From Robinsoniella peoriensis (GTDB lineage Bacteria; Bacillota; Clostridia; Lachnospirales; Lachnospiraceae): DNA of 64,000 nucleotides. Below are positions 34,576 through 44,879 of this stretch, in pieces (position 1 is the stretch's first letter; the number at the start of each line of letters is the position of its first letter). The stretch is taken from NCBI RefSeq assembly GCF_000797495.1, contig NZ_JTGN01000006.1:367449-431448 (forward strand), written 5' to 3'. The position numbers and the translations under genes are program-made. The notes beneath the pieces were generated by a model that was not told the origin of the DNA, searched no databases, and worked only from the letters and a program-made list of their open reading frames with translations.

Positions 34576-35832
34576 TTACGATTCACCATTATAGTCCTTT
34601 ACCGCATCTACCAAAGCTGCCAGGTTTGCTGCGGGTACTCCAGGCTGGATATTATGAATCGTATTAAACACAAAACCGCCATTTTTTCCAAATACTTTAC
34701 AGCATTCCATGACTTCATCATAGACCTGCCCCGGTGTTCCGAAAGGCAATGTTTTCTGAGTATCAACGCCACCTCCCCAGAATACAATATCCTGTCCGTA
34801 ATTCTCCTTTAACTTTTGTTTCTCCATTCCCCTGGCAGTCCACTGAACAGGGTTAATGATGTCAAACCCCGCATCAATCAATTCGGGCATAAGTCCAAAA
34901 ATGCTGCCGCAGCTATGTTTAAATGTCTTCCATTTTGTATTGGAATGTATCCAGTCATTTACTGCCCTGTAATAAGGCAGATACAGTTCCCGGAATACTT
35001 TGTTGGAGCAAAACGGTCCGTTCTGCGTACCAAAGTCTGTGCCGCATATATATGCTGTCTGAATAGTTTCTCCCAGAACCTGATGCATTTTTTCTAAATT
35101 CTGAAGAGCATATTCTAATTGATAGGAAAAGATTTCATGAAGTTCCTCTTGTCTGATTGATGTAGAAATATACCACTCTTCCACATCCCGGATTCCTTTT
35201 GGCTCTTTCAGCTGCGGGCCGGGTACCAGCGCAATGTCACCAAAAGCAGTTCCTCCGAGATTTCCCATCACGATCTGGTTTGTATCACCTATTTCTGTCT
35301 TCTTGTGTTTTAACCATTCCAGGTCCTGGGCAGATACTGGTCCGAATTCTTCAAAGTTATCTTCTACGTTATAATTATCCTCGTCGAATTCCTTTGTCCT
35401 TTTGATATTGTCAAAGTAAAACCCGCCGTTTGGCATATGCCCTGCGGGCGGGTAGTTCATATCTCCTCCAGCATAAATGTATGTACCTCTCTTATCCTCA
35501 GATGTCATAAACGCTTCCGCTACCAGCACTTCCTGGCCCCAGGGAGTCTTCCACTCCTTGAATTTGTCCGTCTGCCGAAACCCATACATCGTTCCTGCTC
35601 CCCATAAAGGTACCGTCTGTATCCCCATAGCTTCCTTTAAATCTTCATCCAGTACTCCCAGCATTTGTACCGGTTCCAGAATTTTTATTATTCTCTTTTC
35701 AAGTCCATAATATTCCCGCATAGCTTCCACAACCGTGCAGTGAATTCCGGTTGTAGGCATTCCCCCGATATCCAGCAATAGCGGTCCTTCTTCATGCTTC
35801 ATCGCTTTTATGAATTTTTCCTTACCTGTCAT
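34576..35832 (-). CDS. Uroporphyrinogen decarboxylase-fold (UroD/MtaA-like) protein
   Basis: A 418-residue protein of the UroD superfamily. A His-Ser-Cys-Gly motif (FKHSCGSIFGLMPELIDAG) resembles the zinc site of corrinoid-dependent methyltransferases such as MtaA, and GGVDTQKTLPFGTP is the family's C-terminal signature. True HemE is shorter (about 345 residues) and lies with haem genes, so haem synthesis is unlikely. In a sugar ABC operon it may act on a methylated or other modified sugar-derived substrate (inference). No corrinoid protein gene is nearby. Confidence 0.85.
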   Translation of the reverse strand: MTGKEKFIKAMKHEEGPLLLDIGGMPTTGIHCTVVEAMREYYGLEKRIIKILEPVQMLGVLDEDLKEAMGIQTVPLWGAGTMYGFRQTDKFKEWKTPWGQEVLVAEAFMTSEDKRGTYIYAGGDMNYPPAGHMPNGGFYFDNIKRTKEFDEDNYNVEDNFEEFGPVSAQDLEWLKHKKTEIGDTNQIVMGNLGGTAFGDIALVPGPQLKEPKGIRDVEEWYISTSIRQEELHEIFSYQLEYALQNLEKMHQVLGETIQTAYICGTDFGTQNGPFCSNKVFRELYLPYYRAVNDWIHSNTKWKTFKHSCGSIFGLMPELIDAGFDIINPVQWTARGMEKQKLKENYGQDIVFWGGGVDTQKTLPFGTPGQVYDEVMECCKVFGKNGGFVFNTIHNIQPGVPAANLAALVDAVKDYNGES

Positions 35833-35845
35833 ATTCCCCTACTCC

Positions 35846-37009
35846 TTATTTTCTCTTAGACTGATTGACAATATCAAATACAACTGCCAGTAAAAGTACA
35901 CATCCTTTAATTGTCTTCTGCCAGTCTGTCCCGACCCCTACAATAGACATTCCGTTATTAAGGACACCCATTACCAGTCCACCGATAATTGCCCCGGTTA
36001 CAGTTCCAATTCCACCGGAAGAAGATGCACCTCCAATAAAGCAGGCTGCAATCGCATCCATTTCAAATCCGTCACCTGCCGTAGGGCTTGCGCAGTTAAT
36101 TCTGGCTGAATATACAATGCCGGCTATTGCTGCCATCAATCCCATATTTGCAAATACGCCAAATTTAACCCAGCGTATTTTGATCCCCGATAATTCAGAT
36201 GCTCTTTCATTGCCACCCAATGCATAAATATGCCGTCCAATCACGGTTTTCTGAGTGATAAAAGAATAGATAATGACCAGCACACCTAATATAACCAAGA
36301 TAAAGGGCGCTCCCTTGAAACGCATAAACCAGTACGCTGCAACAGCAATAACAAGGGATATGATAATCGTAACGGCTATAAATGCCGGTGTTGTACTCGT
36401 CTTGAAGCCATATTTAATCTGTTGCTTTCTCTTCGTAATGCTCATTGCGATATATACAATGATCAGCAAAATTCCGATTAACAGAGTCGTGGTATGTAAG
36501 CCTTCCGGTCCCCCGATATCCGGGAGATATGCCTGTGCAATATACTGATAGGAATCCGGAAATGGACCCAATGTTTTTCCGGCTGTAATAACAAGAGTTA
36601 ATCCCCGGAAAATCAGCATTCCTGCAAGTGTTGCAATAAAAGCAGGTACCCTTACAAATGCGATCCAGAATCCCTGAATGGCACCGATCAGCAAACCAAT
36701 AACCAGACCAAAGATAATTGCCACACCTACGGGAAAAGTTCCGGTTCCCACCATCATCTTCCCCATAATTGCTCCCACAAATGCCATAATAGCACCTACC
36801 GAAAGGTCAATATCTCCGGTCAGGATAACCGGCAGCATTCCAACTGCCAATATGAGAATATATCCATTCTGCATAATCAATTTTGCAATATTCATAGGAG
36901 CAAGCAACACTCCCTTTGTCAGAATCTGAAAAATAATCGTTATGACAACCAGTGCAATAATCATTCCATATTTTGCAAAGTCTAAATGAAAGGCTTTCTT
37001 CTTATTCAT
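35846..37009 (-). CDS. mmsB: Multiple-monosaccharide ABC transporter permease
   Basis: A 387-residue permease of the CUT2 (XylH/GguB) type with about ten hydrophobic segments. Typical parts are [39 protein letters not shown] and [18 protein letters not shown]. It forms the channel, working with the ATPase encoded just upstream, whose stop codon it overlaps by 8 bp. GGAGG precedes the ATG at 37009. The likely substrates for the group are pentoses or hexoses such as xylose, arabinose or galactose; the exact one is not evident. Confidence 0.93.
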   Translation of the reverse strand: MNKKKAFHLDFAKYGMIIALVVITIIFQILTKGVLLAPMNIAKLIMQNGYILILAVGMLPVILTGDIDLSVGAIMAFVGAIMGKMMVGTGTFPVGVAIIFGLVIGLLIGAIQGFWIAFVRVPAFIATLAGMLIFRGLTLVITAGKTLGPFPDSYQYIAQAYLPDIGGPEGLHTTTLLIGILLIIVYIAMSITKRKQQIKYGFKTSTTPAFIAVTIIISLVIAVAAYWFMRFKGAPFILVILGVLVIIYSFITQKTVIGRHIYALGGNERASELSGIKIRWVKFGVFANMGLMAAIAGIVYSARINCASPTAGDGFEMDAIAACFIGGASSSGGIGTVTGAIIGGLVMGVLNNGMSIVGVGTDWQKTIKGCVLLLAVVFDIVNQSKRK

Positions 37010-38549
37010 TTTCAGTCCTCCTGTCGCTCTGCACAATAATTCTCATTATCTTTTCCTGGCTGGCATCATTCTTATCATATTCTCCAATAATCCGGCCCTC
37101 GTTCATTACATAGATCCGATCACTAATGCCAAGTACCTCCGGCAGTTCCGAAGAAATAACAATGATACATTTTCCCTGTGCAGCAAGTTCATTAATTATA
37201 GTATAGATTTCATACTTCGCCCCCACATCAATTCCTCTGGTAGGCTCATCTAATATCAGCAGTTCCGGATTTGCATATATCAACCGGGCGAGTAATACCT
37301 TTTGCTGATTGCCTCCGGACAGATGATTAGTCTGCTGTGAAATGCCAGGTGCCTTGATTGACATCTTTTTCATATATTCTTCGGCAACCCGCACTTCTTC
37401 ATTTTCGTTTATCACGCCTTTTGCGGATAATTTTTTCAGACTGGGAAGGGAAATATTCTTGCGTATGTCATCATACAAAAGTAATCCCAGCGCTTTCCTG
37501 TCTTCCGTCAGATAAGCTATCCCATTTTGCATGGCTCCTGTTACATTTTTTATTTCAATTTCCTTATTATCTTTTCTTACTGTTCCGGATATATTGGAAC
37601 CATACATTCTTCCAAACAGGCTCATGGCGAACTCAGTCCGCCCTGCGCCCATTAGCCCGGCTATTCCGACTACCTCCCCTTCCCTGATTTTTATATTCAC
37701 GTGATCGATCACTACTGTGTCTTTATATTCCGGTGAGTGTACAGTCCAATCCTTTATTTCAAATCGGACACCTCCAATTGGATTAGAACGTTTCGGATAT
37801 AAATCCTTCAATTCTCTGCCAACCATCCCTCTTATAATACGGTCTTCTGTAATTTCCCCGGATTCCTTTGACAAAGTTTCTACTGTCATGCCATCTCTTA
37901 AAACTGTAATATCATCCGCTACTTTCCTCACTTCCGGCAGCTTATGGGATATGATAATGCTGGTCATTCCATGCTCTTCTTTAAGTTTCATAATTAACTG
38001 CAGAAGTTTTTCACTGTCATCTTCGTTTAATGCAGCTGTGGGTTCATCCAGAATCAGCAGCTTGACTTTTTTGGAAAGCGCTTTCGCAATCTCTACCAAC
38101 TGCTGTTTTCCCACCCCAATCTGATTAACCAGGCGTTCCGGATTCTCTTTGAGGCCAACAACTTCCATAAGTTTTAATGCTTCAAACCGGGTCTTATACC
38201 AGTCAATTCTGCCTTGCCTTTTTTGTTCATTACCCATAAAAATATTTTCCATAATGGATAACTGGGGAATCAGTGCCAGTTCCTGATGAATAATAACGAT
38301 ACCTTCACACTCACTATCCTTTACGTTTTTAAACCTGCACTCATTTCCTTCATATAATATCTTCCCGTTGTAAGTTCCAAATCCATAGACCCCGCTTAAA
38401 ACCTTCATTAATGTAGATTTTCCGGCACCATTTTCACCAACTAAGGCATGAATTGTCTTTGTCCGTACTTTAAGATTCACATGATCCAATGCTTTTACAC
38501 CCGGAAATTCTTTTATGATATTCTGCATCTCTAAAATTACATGTTCCAT
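37002..38549 (-). CDS. mmsA: Multiple-monosaccharide ABC transporter ATP-binding protein
   Basis: A 515-residue tandem ATPase of the CUT2 type. The first half has Walker [17 protein letters not shown] and Walker [13 protein letters not shown]. The second half has a degenerate Walker A ([16 protein letters not shown]), signature [14 protein letters not shown] and [16 protein letters not shown], as normal for this family. The start at 38549 has GAGGAG upstream. It drives import with the permease and binding protein of this operon. Confidence 0.95.
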   Translation of the reverse strand: MEHVILEMQNIIKEFPGVKALDHVNLKVRTKTIHALVGENGAGKSTLMKVLSGVYGFGTYNGKILYEGNECRFKNVKDSECEGIVIIHQELALIPQLSIMENIFMGNEQKRQGRIDWYKTRFEALKLMEVVGLKENPERLVNQIGVGKQQLVEIAKALSKKVKLLILDEPTAALNEDDSEKLLQLIMKLKEEHGMTSIIISHKLPEVRKVADDITVLRDGMTVETLSKESGEITEDRIIRGMVGRELKDLYPKRSNPIGGVRFEIKDWTVHSPEYKDTVVIDHVNIKIREGEVVGIAGLMGAGRTEFAMSLFGRMYGSNISGTVRKDNKEIEIKNVTGAMQNGIAYLTEDRKALGLLLYDDIRKNISLPSLKKLSAKGVINENEEVRVAEEYMKKMSIKAPGISQQTNHLSGGNQQKVLLARLIYANPELLILDEPTRGIDVGAKYEIYTIINELAAQGKCIIVISSELPEVLGISDRIYVMNEGRIIGEYDKNDASQEKIMRIIVQSDRRTENE

Positions 38550-38577
38550 CCTGTCACTCCTCACCGGTATCTGCTAT

Positions 38578-39792
38578 TTACTGAAGGTCAGCCTCTGCAT
38601 AATATCCTGAGTCTATCAGTTTTTCTTTATAATTATCTTTTGTTACAGCAATTGGCTCCAGACAATATGCCGGTACAACTTTAGCTCCGTTATCATAAGT
38701 GTTCGTATTATTGTATTCCGGCGTTCCGCCTTTCACAAAAGTATCCGCCATACCTGCAACCACTTCAGCCAGGGCTCTGGTATCTTTGAATACTGACATT
38801 GACTGCTCTCCTGCTGCAATCGCTTTAACATTAGAAAGATCACAATCCTGACCGGTAATAACCGGCATTGGATATTCCTGCGTACCATAGCCTGCGGTTT
38901 TCAGAGCTCCGATTGCTCCTAAAGCGGTAGAATCGTTAGAACATAGTACCGCATCTACCTTTTTATCTGTATAATAAGCAGTAAGGATATTGTCCATACG
39001 TGACTGTGCAACACTCGTTTCCCATGCGTCTGTAGCACATTGCTCCCTGGAAGTCTGTCCCGACTGTACTGTTAACTGTCCACTTTCAATATAAGGATTT
39101 AATACATCCATGGCGCCATTCAGAAAATAAGATGCATTGTCATCATCTAAAGATCCGGCTACAATTTCTAAATTAAAACTTTCTTTTGTATTTTTCAAAT
39201 CCAGTTTATCAACAATAAACTCACCTTGTAATTCACCAACTCTGCTATTGTCAAATGTAGCCACACAGTCAACGTCACCGGTTCCTGTAATGAACCTGTC
39301 ATGAGCAATTACCTTGACTCCATTTTCATGTGCCTCTGAAAGTACCGCTGACAATGCCCCTCCATCCACAGGTGCAATAATTAATACCTTTGCTCCTGTT
39401 GTAATCATATTTTCGATCTGGGACACCTGTGTCTGCACTTCATTATCAGCATATTGCAGATCCACTTTATATCCTTTTTCACTTAGAAACTTCTGAAGAT
39501 TATCACCGTCCTGGTTCCATCTTTGCAGAGATTGTGTCGGCATCGACACCCCAATTAATACGTCACCCGCATCTGCTGTATCTACTGCATCTGAGGAATC
39601 TGCTGTTCCTGTTGTACCAGCTGTTTCTGACACATCCGCCTGTGCACTTTCTGCCGCCTTAGTTTCTTCTTTACCCACAGAAGCAGTTGTCGTTTTTGTT
39701 TCTACTGATGACGTTTCACTAGCGCAGCCTGCCAATGATGCACTTGCCATTACTACCATTCCCATAAATAATGCCGTTGTTCTTTTGTTCAT
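38578..39792 (-). CDS. chvE: Multiple-monosaccharide-binding lipoprotein
   Basis: A 404-residue solute-binding protein. The lipoprotein signal ends ASASLAGCASE, and an acidic Thr/Ala/Asp-rich linker precedes the PBP1-fold domain (DVLIGVSMPTQSLQRWNQDG, KVLIIAPVDGGAL, HDRFITGTGDVD, AVLCSNDSTALGAI). These motifs match ChvE/GguA-system binding proteins. The start at 39792 has GGGAGG 8 bases upstream. It is first in the operon and follows the LacI-type operator and promoter. Confidence 0.92.
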   Translation of the reverse strand: MNKRTTALFMGMVVMASASLAGCASETSSVETKTTTASVGKEETKAAESAQADVSETAGTTGTADSSDAVDTADAGDVLIGVSMPTQSLQRWNQDGDNLQKFLSEKGYKVDLQYADNEVQTQVSQIENMITTGAKVLIIAPVDGGALSAVLSEAHENGVKVIAHDRFITGTGDVDCVATFDNSRVGELQGEFIVDKLDLKNTKESFNLEIVAGSLDDDNASYFLNGAMDVLNPYIESGQLTVQSGQTSREQCATDAWETSVAQSRMDNILTAYYTDKKVDAVLCSNDSTALGAIGALKTAGYGTQEYPMPVITGQDCDLSNVKAIAAGEQSMSVFKDTRALAEVVAGMADTFVKGGTPEYNNTNTYDNGAKVVPAYCLEPIAVTKDNYKEKLIDSGYYAEADLQ

Positions 39793-39833
39793 CTGAATAC
39801 CTCCCAATATTTTATAGATTCATAAATACTTTC

Positions 39834-39887
39834 ATGAATCGTTTCATATGACTTTTAAATCATATCACGTCTCAATATATATTTCAA
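39834..39887 (-). promoter_or_regulatory. Promoter and LacI-type operator of the monosaccharide operon
   Basis: Minus-strand -35 TTGAAA (39882-39887) and -10 TATGAT (39859-39864) are spaced 17 bases apart. Just downstream is ATGAAACGATTCAT (39834-39847), a near-perfect palindrome centred on CG, the usual shape of a LacI-family operator. Its place after the -10 fits repression. The LacI-fusion protein encoded at the end of the same operon is the likely ligand. Confidence 0.75.
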
Positions 39888-39984
39888 TATCTTTATTTAT
39901 TTTCGTTAATATTCATTATAATTATCATTTTTTTTAGTAGTATTTAACAAAAACTGTACCTTGTATTAAGATACTTGCGGATAT

Positions 39985-40033
39985 ATTAAAAACCCAGACA
40001 TGTATGATAAATGGTTCTCATATATGCCTGGGT
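39985..40033 (-). terminator. Long-stem terminator after the putative glycosidase gene
   Basis: The hairpin (39992-40033, arms CCCAGGCATATATGA and its partner) is followed on the minus strand by TTTTTAAT. It ends the 46280-40148 operon. The gap 39793-40147 also holds the monosaccharide-operon promoter and a small palindrome AGATAGCT/AGCTATCT near 40035; no gene is visible. Confidence 0.85.
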
Positions 40034-40147
40034 ATAGATAGCTGGTAGCTATCTGCTATTCTATTTGTCAGTCTTTCCTGTTTCTGCAATGCAGTCCTTT
40101 TACTTCAAAGCTACAAGCCGCCTAAACAAATCCTTTTTATTACACGT

Positions 40148-43018
40148 TTAGTCACACACATTCCGCCCGCCCAGAATTTTATTCACCCTGATTTTCATAT
40201 CATTTTCTGTGAAATAACGAATCGAAATTATCTTCTCTTCTTCCAGTTGAATCCCATCTTCCTTCCATCTGAGCCTGACAACCAATCTCTCCTCCGGCTT
40301 CTGCCACAAAGATTGAACATATAAGACATCTTCATCCTCCTGCTTCCACATCGCCAGAGGATGGCGCTGGAACCATACTTCCCTGTGATTCTCATCCTCA
40401 TTTAGCTCTACCCAGAATGGGATTACATGGCGTTTCCAGGGCTTGCATTTTCTAAGGTTAACCTGAAGTTCTGTGTTGCTCATTTGCCCCAGTTCATCCC
40501 ATATGCCTTCTTTCTTCTCCGCAAACTTCCAACCGGAAGCGCCTTTAACAGTGATGCTGACATCCTCCATTTCCTTTTTCGTATACAGAACATATTGCAT
40601 TGTAATGATGGACCTGTCCTGTATCTCGTATAAAGGCAAGTGATATCCGATGTGGTCCAGGCTATGCTCCTTCTCCCCGCAGGCAGCAGCACATTCTGTC
40701 CGTTCTATCTCTGCTTCTGTCTGATGCACCGCACTTCCAGTTTTTCTTTTAACTTCTATTGTCCCATAGGGATCCAGCCATCTCTTCTCCTCATATGCCA
40801 CGGCTCCTGCTCCGGAACCATGTTCGCGAAATCCAATTTTCACCGACCACTTTAAGGATCCTTTATTTACCAGCCTGACCATGGTAGTCTCTTCTTCTTC
40901 CCTGTAATAGAAATCAAATACAAAACTCCCGACCCGTCCGTTTTCCCAGATAATTTCCTGTGGCAGTCCCTGTGGTGATATTCTGATGCTCCTGTTCCCC
41001 GTATCCGCAAAAATTCCAATCCATTGCTGCAGATACTGCCACACCAGGAAGCCCTGCCCCTGGCTGCATCTGCTTATTCTTCTAACAAAATTTTTCCCCA
41101 GCGGCCACCAGTAGATGGAACCGGTGTTATCCACGCAGGATTCCAGCATATTTACAAGACCTGCCTTCTGTTCAGCTCTGGTCACACTTCCGCCCAGCTG
41201 TGAAACATATGCTGTCCCATCATTTGCACCCCCATAGGGGAACCAGCGGAGTGTATTCATCTCAGGATTATAATTACTGGCAAATAATGATCTGGCAAAT
41301 CGGTGATAATTTATCCATGGTGCATAATCAAAAGGATATATGCCATATACCGGCGCCATACAGCTGGCAGAATCTTCGCCATCATAATAACAAAGGTCCG
41401 GATTTAAATAAAAAGATTCCCTGTTATCTTCCTTCAAATTCTTACCTCCGTTAATACCTCCCTTTATCTGCCGTCCAAAAGGCCCCTCCGTTTCCAGGAG
41501 GTTCTGTATGTCTGTCTTCATTTTATCTGAGAATTCTTTTGACTCCCCCGCAGTTTCATCTTCCAGTATGGCTGCCAGGCTGGCAAATCCTTCAATCGCA
41601 TACCAGATCTTCACATTTGTTCCATTGTCATAACGGTTCATGACAAGTCCATCGCTAGAAAAGTGTGAGGAAATCAGATTTGAATCCGAAGCCTTAAATA
41701 ATATCAGCTTTCTGTAGATTTCCTTTAGTTTTTCCCAGAGGCCTGCCCTTTCTCTAATCCATTTAATGTCCCCTGTAAGTTCATAATATTTCCTGGCTAT
41801 GATTAGAGGTGCACACAAAATAGGGGTGGAATGATCCTGATATTTGGAATAACCTGGTTCATTTCTGCTAATTATGTATTCCAGCAGCATCCTCCCCAAT
41901 TCGGGCATTATGTACATGACACTGACTGCCGTCGGCTCAAAATCAATCCCCCAGAATCTCCCTATATTATGAGAAGGTGCTCCCTGCCAGTGAACGCACA
42001 ACTGTCCGTTTCTGTCTGCCTGCAGGCAATTGAAATTATCCAGAATACTTCTAATAACCACATCCCTCTGCATTTCCAGAATTGCTGAACATTCCGGTGC
42101 ATTTACCTGCAGCTTTCCAAGCCTGCTTTTCCAAAAACGGGAAGTAATTTTGATCCATTCATCCACATTCTTTCTGTACAAAATACATAAACTCTCATTC
42201 AGATCATCTTTTTTTTCAGCTACAGCAATCCTGGATGTAATTGTGATTTCTTCCTGTGGCGCCAATTTGATTTTTCGCTCTGAAACCATCTCCTGATTCC
42301 AGATCCCCTCCTCCATATGGACCGCGGCAGCTCCGTCTTCACCATACAGCATCAATAGCCCCTTATCCACCCGCTGATGTTCCATGGAAAAGGTTCGTTC
42401 TTCAACTGGGCTGCCGGCAAGCTCATAGGGTTCTGCAAAACGGTTTTCCAAGCTAAGAGCAACCGTTCCACTGAATACCCCGCTGCCCGTATTCTTAATG
42501 GTAATGGCATAGAGACAGCCCGATGGCCCGGGAAGAGGCAGCGGCGAAAGTGCACTGCGCGCTCCTTCCTCCAAAACCGGAGCAATACTGACCATTTGCA
42601 TAGATATATTTTCGTACTCCGTCTTTGTACAGGGAAGGAAATTATCTATATATTCCGTATTGCTTTCACAATTTGCCGCTTCATAACAATTTCCCATCTC
42701 GTCTGTCAGCGTATAGCACATTTTCCCTAAAAGGAGGGTCACATTTACCTGATAGAACATACCCGGGCATGCCGTAATATACTGGTCCTGATTCATACAC
42801 AAAGCAGGCAGTGCATAATCCTGCTTATGGGGGCAAGACACGAAATACAGCCTGCCCAAAGTATCCTGGGCGATCAATGCTCGGAGATTAGACTGGGTAA
42901 ATAATAACCGCTCACTTAATGCCTTATTGATGTTCTCACTATTCTCATCATATTTCGCCTTGTAGTATAAAGATTTCTCTGACCTCTCATAATAATCCTG
43001 AAACCATCCGCTTTTCAT
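40148..43018 (-). CDS. Large putative glycoside hydrolase ((alpha/alpha)6-type)
   Basis: A 956-residue protein without a signal peptide, so cytoplasmic. The N-terminal 330 residues look beta-rich, the middle (about 360-730) resembles an (alpha/alpha)6 toroid of six-hairpin glycosidases (RFWGIDFEPTAVSVMYIMPE, YDNGTNVKIWYAIEGFASLA, YDGEDSASCMAPVYGIYPFD), and the C-terminus is again beta-rich. Several Asp and Glu in these segments could be catalytic, but I cannot assign a GH family. The start at 43018 has AGGAGG upstream and overlaps the permease stop as ATGA, so it belongs to that import operon and probably splits the imported oligosaccharide. Confidence 0.65.
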   Translation of the reverse strand: MKSGWFQDYYERSEKSLYYKAKYDENSENINKALSERLLFTQSNLRALIAQDTLGRLYFVSCPHKQDYALPALCMNQDQYITACPGMFYQVNVTLLLGKMCYTLTDEMGNCYEAANCESNTEYIDNFLPCTKTEYENISMQMVSIAPVLEEGARSALSPLPLPGPSGCLYAITIKNTGSGVFSGTVALSLENRFAEPYELAGSPVEERTFSMEHQRVDKGLLMLYGEDGAAAVHMEEGIWNQEMVSERKIKLAPQEEITITSRIAVAEKKDDLNESLCILYRKNVDEWIKITSRFWKSRLGKLQVNAPECSAILEMQRDVVIRSILDNFNCLQADRNGQLCVHWQGAPSHNIGRFWGIDFEPTAVSVMYIMPELGRMLLEYIISRNEPGYSKYQDHSTPILCAPLIIARKYYELTGDIKWIRERAGLWEKLKEIYRKLILFKASDSNLISSHFSSDGLVMNRYDNGTNVKIWYAIEGFASLAAILEDETAGESKEFSDKMKTDIQNLLETEGPFGRQIKGGINGGKNLKEDNRESFYLNPDLCYYDGEDSASCMAPVYGIYPFDYAPWINYHRFARSLFASNYNPEMNTLRWFPYGGANDGTAYVSQLGGSVTRAEQKAGLVNMLESCVDNTGSIYWWPLGKNFVRRISRCSQGQGFLVWQYLQQWIGIFADTGNRSIRISPQGLPQEIIWENGRVGSFVFDFYYREEEETTMVRLVNKGSLKWSVKIGFREHGSGAGAVAYEEKRWLDPYGTIEVKRKTGSAVHQTEAEIERTECAAACGEKEHSLDHIGYHLPLYEIQDRSIITMQYVLYTKKEMEDVSITVKGASGWKFAEKKEGIWDELGQMSNTELQVNLRKCKPWKRHVIPFWVELNEDENHREVWFQRHPLAMWKQEDEDVLYVQSLWQKPEERLVVRLRWKEDGIQLEEEKIISIRYFTENDMKIRVNKILGGRNVCD

Positions 43019-43887
43019 CCTTTTACACCTCCTGCCGTTATCCCGGCCATAAAGCTTTTCTGTGCAAATAAATATAACAGCATTATCGGTACCGAACAAC
43101 AGCTGGCTAGAGCCATAATTGGTCCCCATTCTACTTTTTTAGCCCCCATATAAAATGCCATTCCTACCTGCAAAGTCATTTTTTCCGTATCATTTATGAT
43201 AACAAGCGGCCAGAAAAAATCATTCCAGACATTCATAAATGCAAAAATAATCAGAGTCATGATTCCAGGTTTTGCCAGTGGTATAATTATGCGAAAGAGA
43301 ATCTTCCACCGGCTCGCCCCATCAATTGTAGCCGCCTCATCAAATTCAGCCGGAAGTTCTTCAATAAACTGGCGCAATAGAAATATGGAAAATGCACTGA
43401 CGCATCCCGGAAGAATTAACGCCGGCATTGTATTTCCCAGCTTCAGCTGATTAAAGATCAGAAACAGGGGAATCGTCAGAATGTACCTGGGTATCATCAT
43501 GGAAGCCATGAAGAATAAAAATATCAGGTTTTTACCCCTGAAATTCAGCCGGGCAAAGGCATATGCACCCATGCATGATGTAATCAGCTGAATGATAGTG
43601 GTGATAACTGACACAAGCACAGAATTGCAGAACAGCTTATCCACCGGAAGAATTTCAAACACATCCCGGAAATTATCCAGGACAGCCGGTATCGGTATCC
43701 ATACCGGTGGCACACTCCAGATCTGTCCCGATTCTTTAAATGCGGTAGAAAGCATCCAAAAAATCGGAATCAGCATAATAATGGAACCCATCGCCAAAAG
43801 TACAAAGCTGACCGTATTTGCCAAATATTTTTTATTTGCATATGTTTTGATAGATTTTATAGTGTTTATTTCTGCACTTTCCTTCAT
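43015..43887 (-). CDS. Carbohydrate ABC transporter permease, MalG type
   Basis: A 290-residue CUT1 permease with six helices. The EAA loop reads LPAEFDEAATIDGASRWKIL at about residue 190. Typical starts are LLAMGSIIMLIPIFWMLSTA and AYAFARLNFRGKN. It works with the MalF-type permease 13 bp upstream and the lipoprotein at 44880. Its stop codon overlaps the start of the putative glycosidase. Confidence 0.94.
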   Translation of the reverse strand: MKESAEINTIKSIKTYANKKYLANTVSFVLLAMGSIIMLIPIFWMLSTAFKESGQIWSVPPVWIPIPAVLDNFRDVFEILPVDKLFCNSVLVSVITTIIQLITSCMGAYAFARLNFRGKNLIFLFFMASMMIPRYILTIPLFLIFNQLKLGNTMPALILPGCVSAFSIFLLRQFIEELPAEFDEAATIDGASRWKILFRIIIPLAKPGIMTLIIFAFMNVWNDFFWPLVIINDTEKMTLQVGMAFYMGAKKVEWGPIMALASCCSVPIMLLYLFAQKSFMAGITAGGVKG

Positions 43888-43900
43888 ATTTGCCCCCTCC

Positions 43901-44788
43901 TTATTCCTTTGCCTTTGACAGCCTCATCTGGAAAGCTGTCAGGATAAACAAGATCACAAACAGTACCCATGCTATCGCGGAGGCATAGCTTAAATCGTAG
44001 TATTCAAAGGCATGGACATACATGTAGTAAACCAGTACCATTGTCCTGTTCAGAGGTCCTCCTCTGGTCAGAAGATAAACCTGGTCAAAGACCTGGAAAG
44101 AATTAATAATACCGATAATAACAACAAACCAAAGAGTTGGTTTAATACAGGGAAGGGTTATGTAACGAAATTTTGTAAACCAGTTTACCCCTTCAAGCCT
44201 TCCAACCTCGTAGTATTCTTCCGCAATTCCCTGAAGAGCCGCAATGATAATAACCATATTGTAACCCAGCCATTTCCAGGTACTCATGATTAAAATAGAC
44301 GGCATTGCCAGATCAGGTGACTGAAACCATGCCTGCCCCGGCAGTCCAACCGCATTGAGTGCCAGATTAAACAAACCGTCTCCGGCGCTGAATATCCATT
44401 TAAACATAGCGGCGCATACAGTAGTAGGGAGAACCACCGGTATAAAAAAAGCCGCTTTAAAAAAGTTCTGAAACAACCGCTTTTTATTCAAAACTATAGC
44501 CAGATAGGTACTTGCAACAATCAAGATGAGATTGATCCCAACGGTATATATAAGAGTACCTTTCAGCGAATTATAGAACTCTTTATCCGTAAATACTCTT
44601 TTGTAATTCTCAATACCGGAAAATGTTATATTGGTGATTTTTCCTCCATCCCATTGACTGAGACTCAGATAAAAGCTGTATACAAAAGGATAAAGGACAA
44701 AAATGGCAAAAAAAATAACGCAGGGCGCAAGAAATATATAAGCATCCCGCGTCTCTTTCTTCTGGCGTACACTAAGCTTTCTTCTCAT
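43901..44788 (-). CDS. Carbohydrate ABC transporter permease, MalF type
   Basis: A 295-residue CUT1 permease. Helix 1 is AYIFLAPCVIFFAIFVLYPF, and the EAA loop is EEYYEVGRLEGVNWFTKFRYI. Length and helix count are usual. It lies about 90 bp after the binding-protein gene. No ATPase is in the operon, so a shared MsmX-type ATPase is expected. Confidence 0.94.
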   Translation of the reverse strand: MRRKLSVRQKKETRDAYIFLAPCVIFFAIFVLYPFVYSFYLSLSQWDGGKITNITFSGIENYKRVFTDKEFYNSLKGTLIYTVGINLILIVASTYLAIVLNKKRLFQNFFKAAFFIPVVLPTTVCAAMFKWIFSAGDGLFNLALNAVGLPGQAWFQSPDLAMPSILIMSTWKWLGYNMVIIIAALQGIAEEYYEVGRLEGVNWFTKFRYITLPCIKPTLWFVVIIGIINSFQVFDQVYLLTRGGPLNRTMVLVYYMYVHAFEYYDLSYASAIAWVLFVILFILTAFQMRLSKAKE

Positions 44789-44879
44789 ATGATCCTCCTT
44801 CCTGGCACAGCCGCAGATATATATTCCGGGGCTGTGCCTTAGAGCGTGTTAGAAAATTGCTCTCCTTGCATTATTTATG

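Noticed and set aside
34576..35832. Haem biosynthesis uroporphyrinogen decarboxylase (HemE)
   Set aside because: Too long, sugar-operon context, and an HSCGS zinc-like motif more like the MtaA branch.
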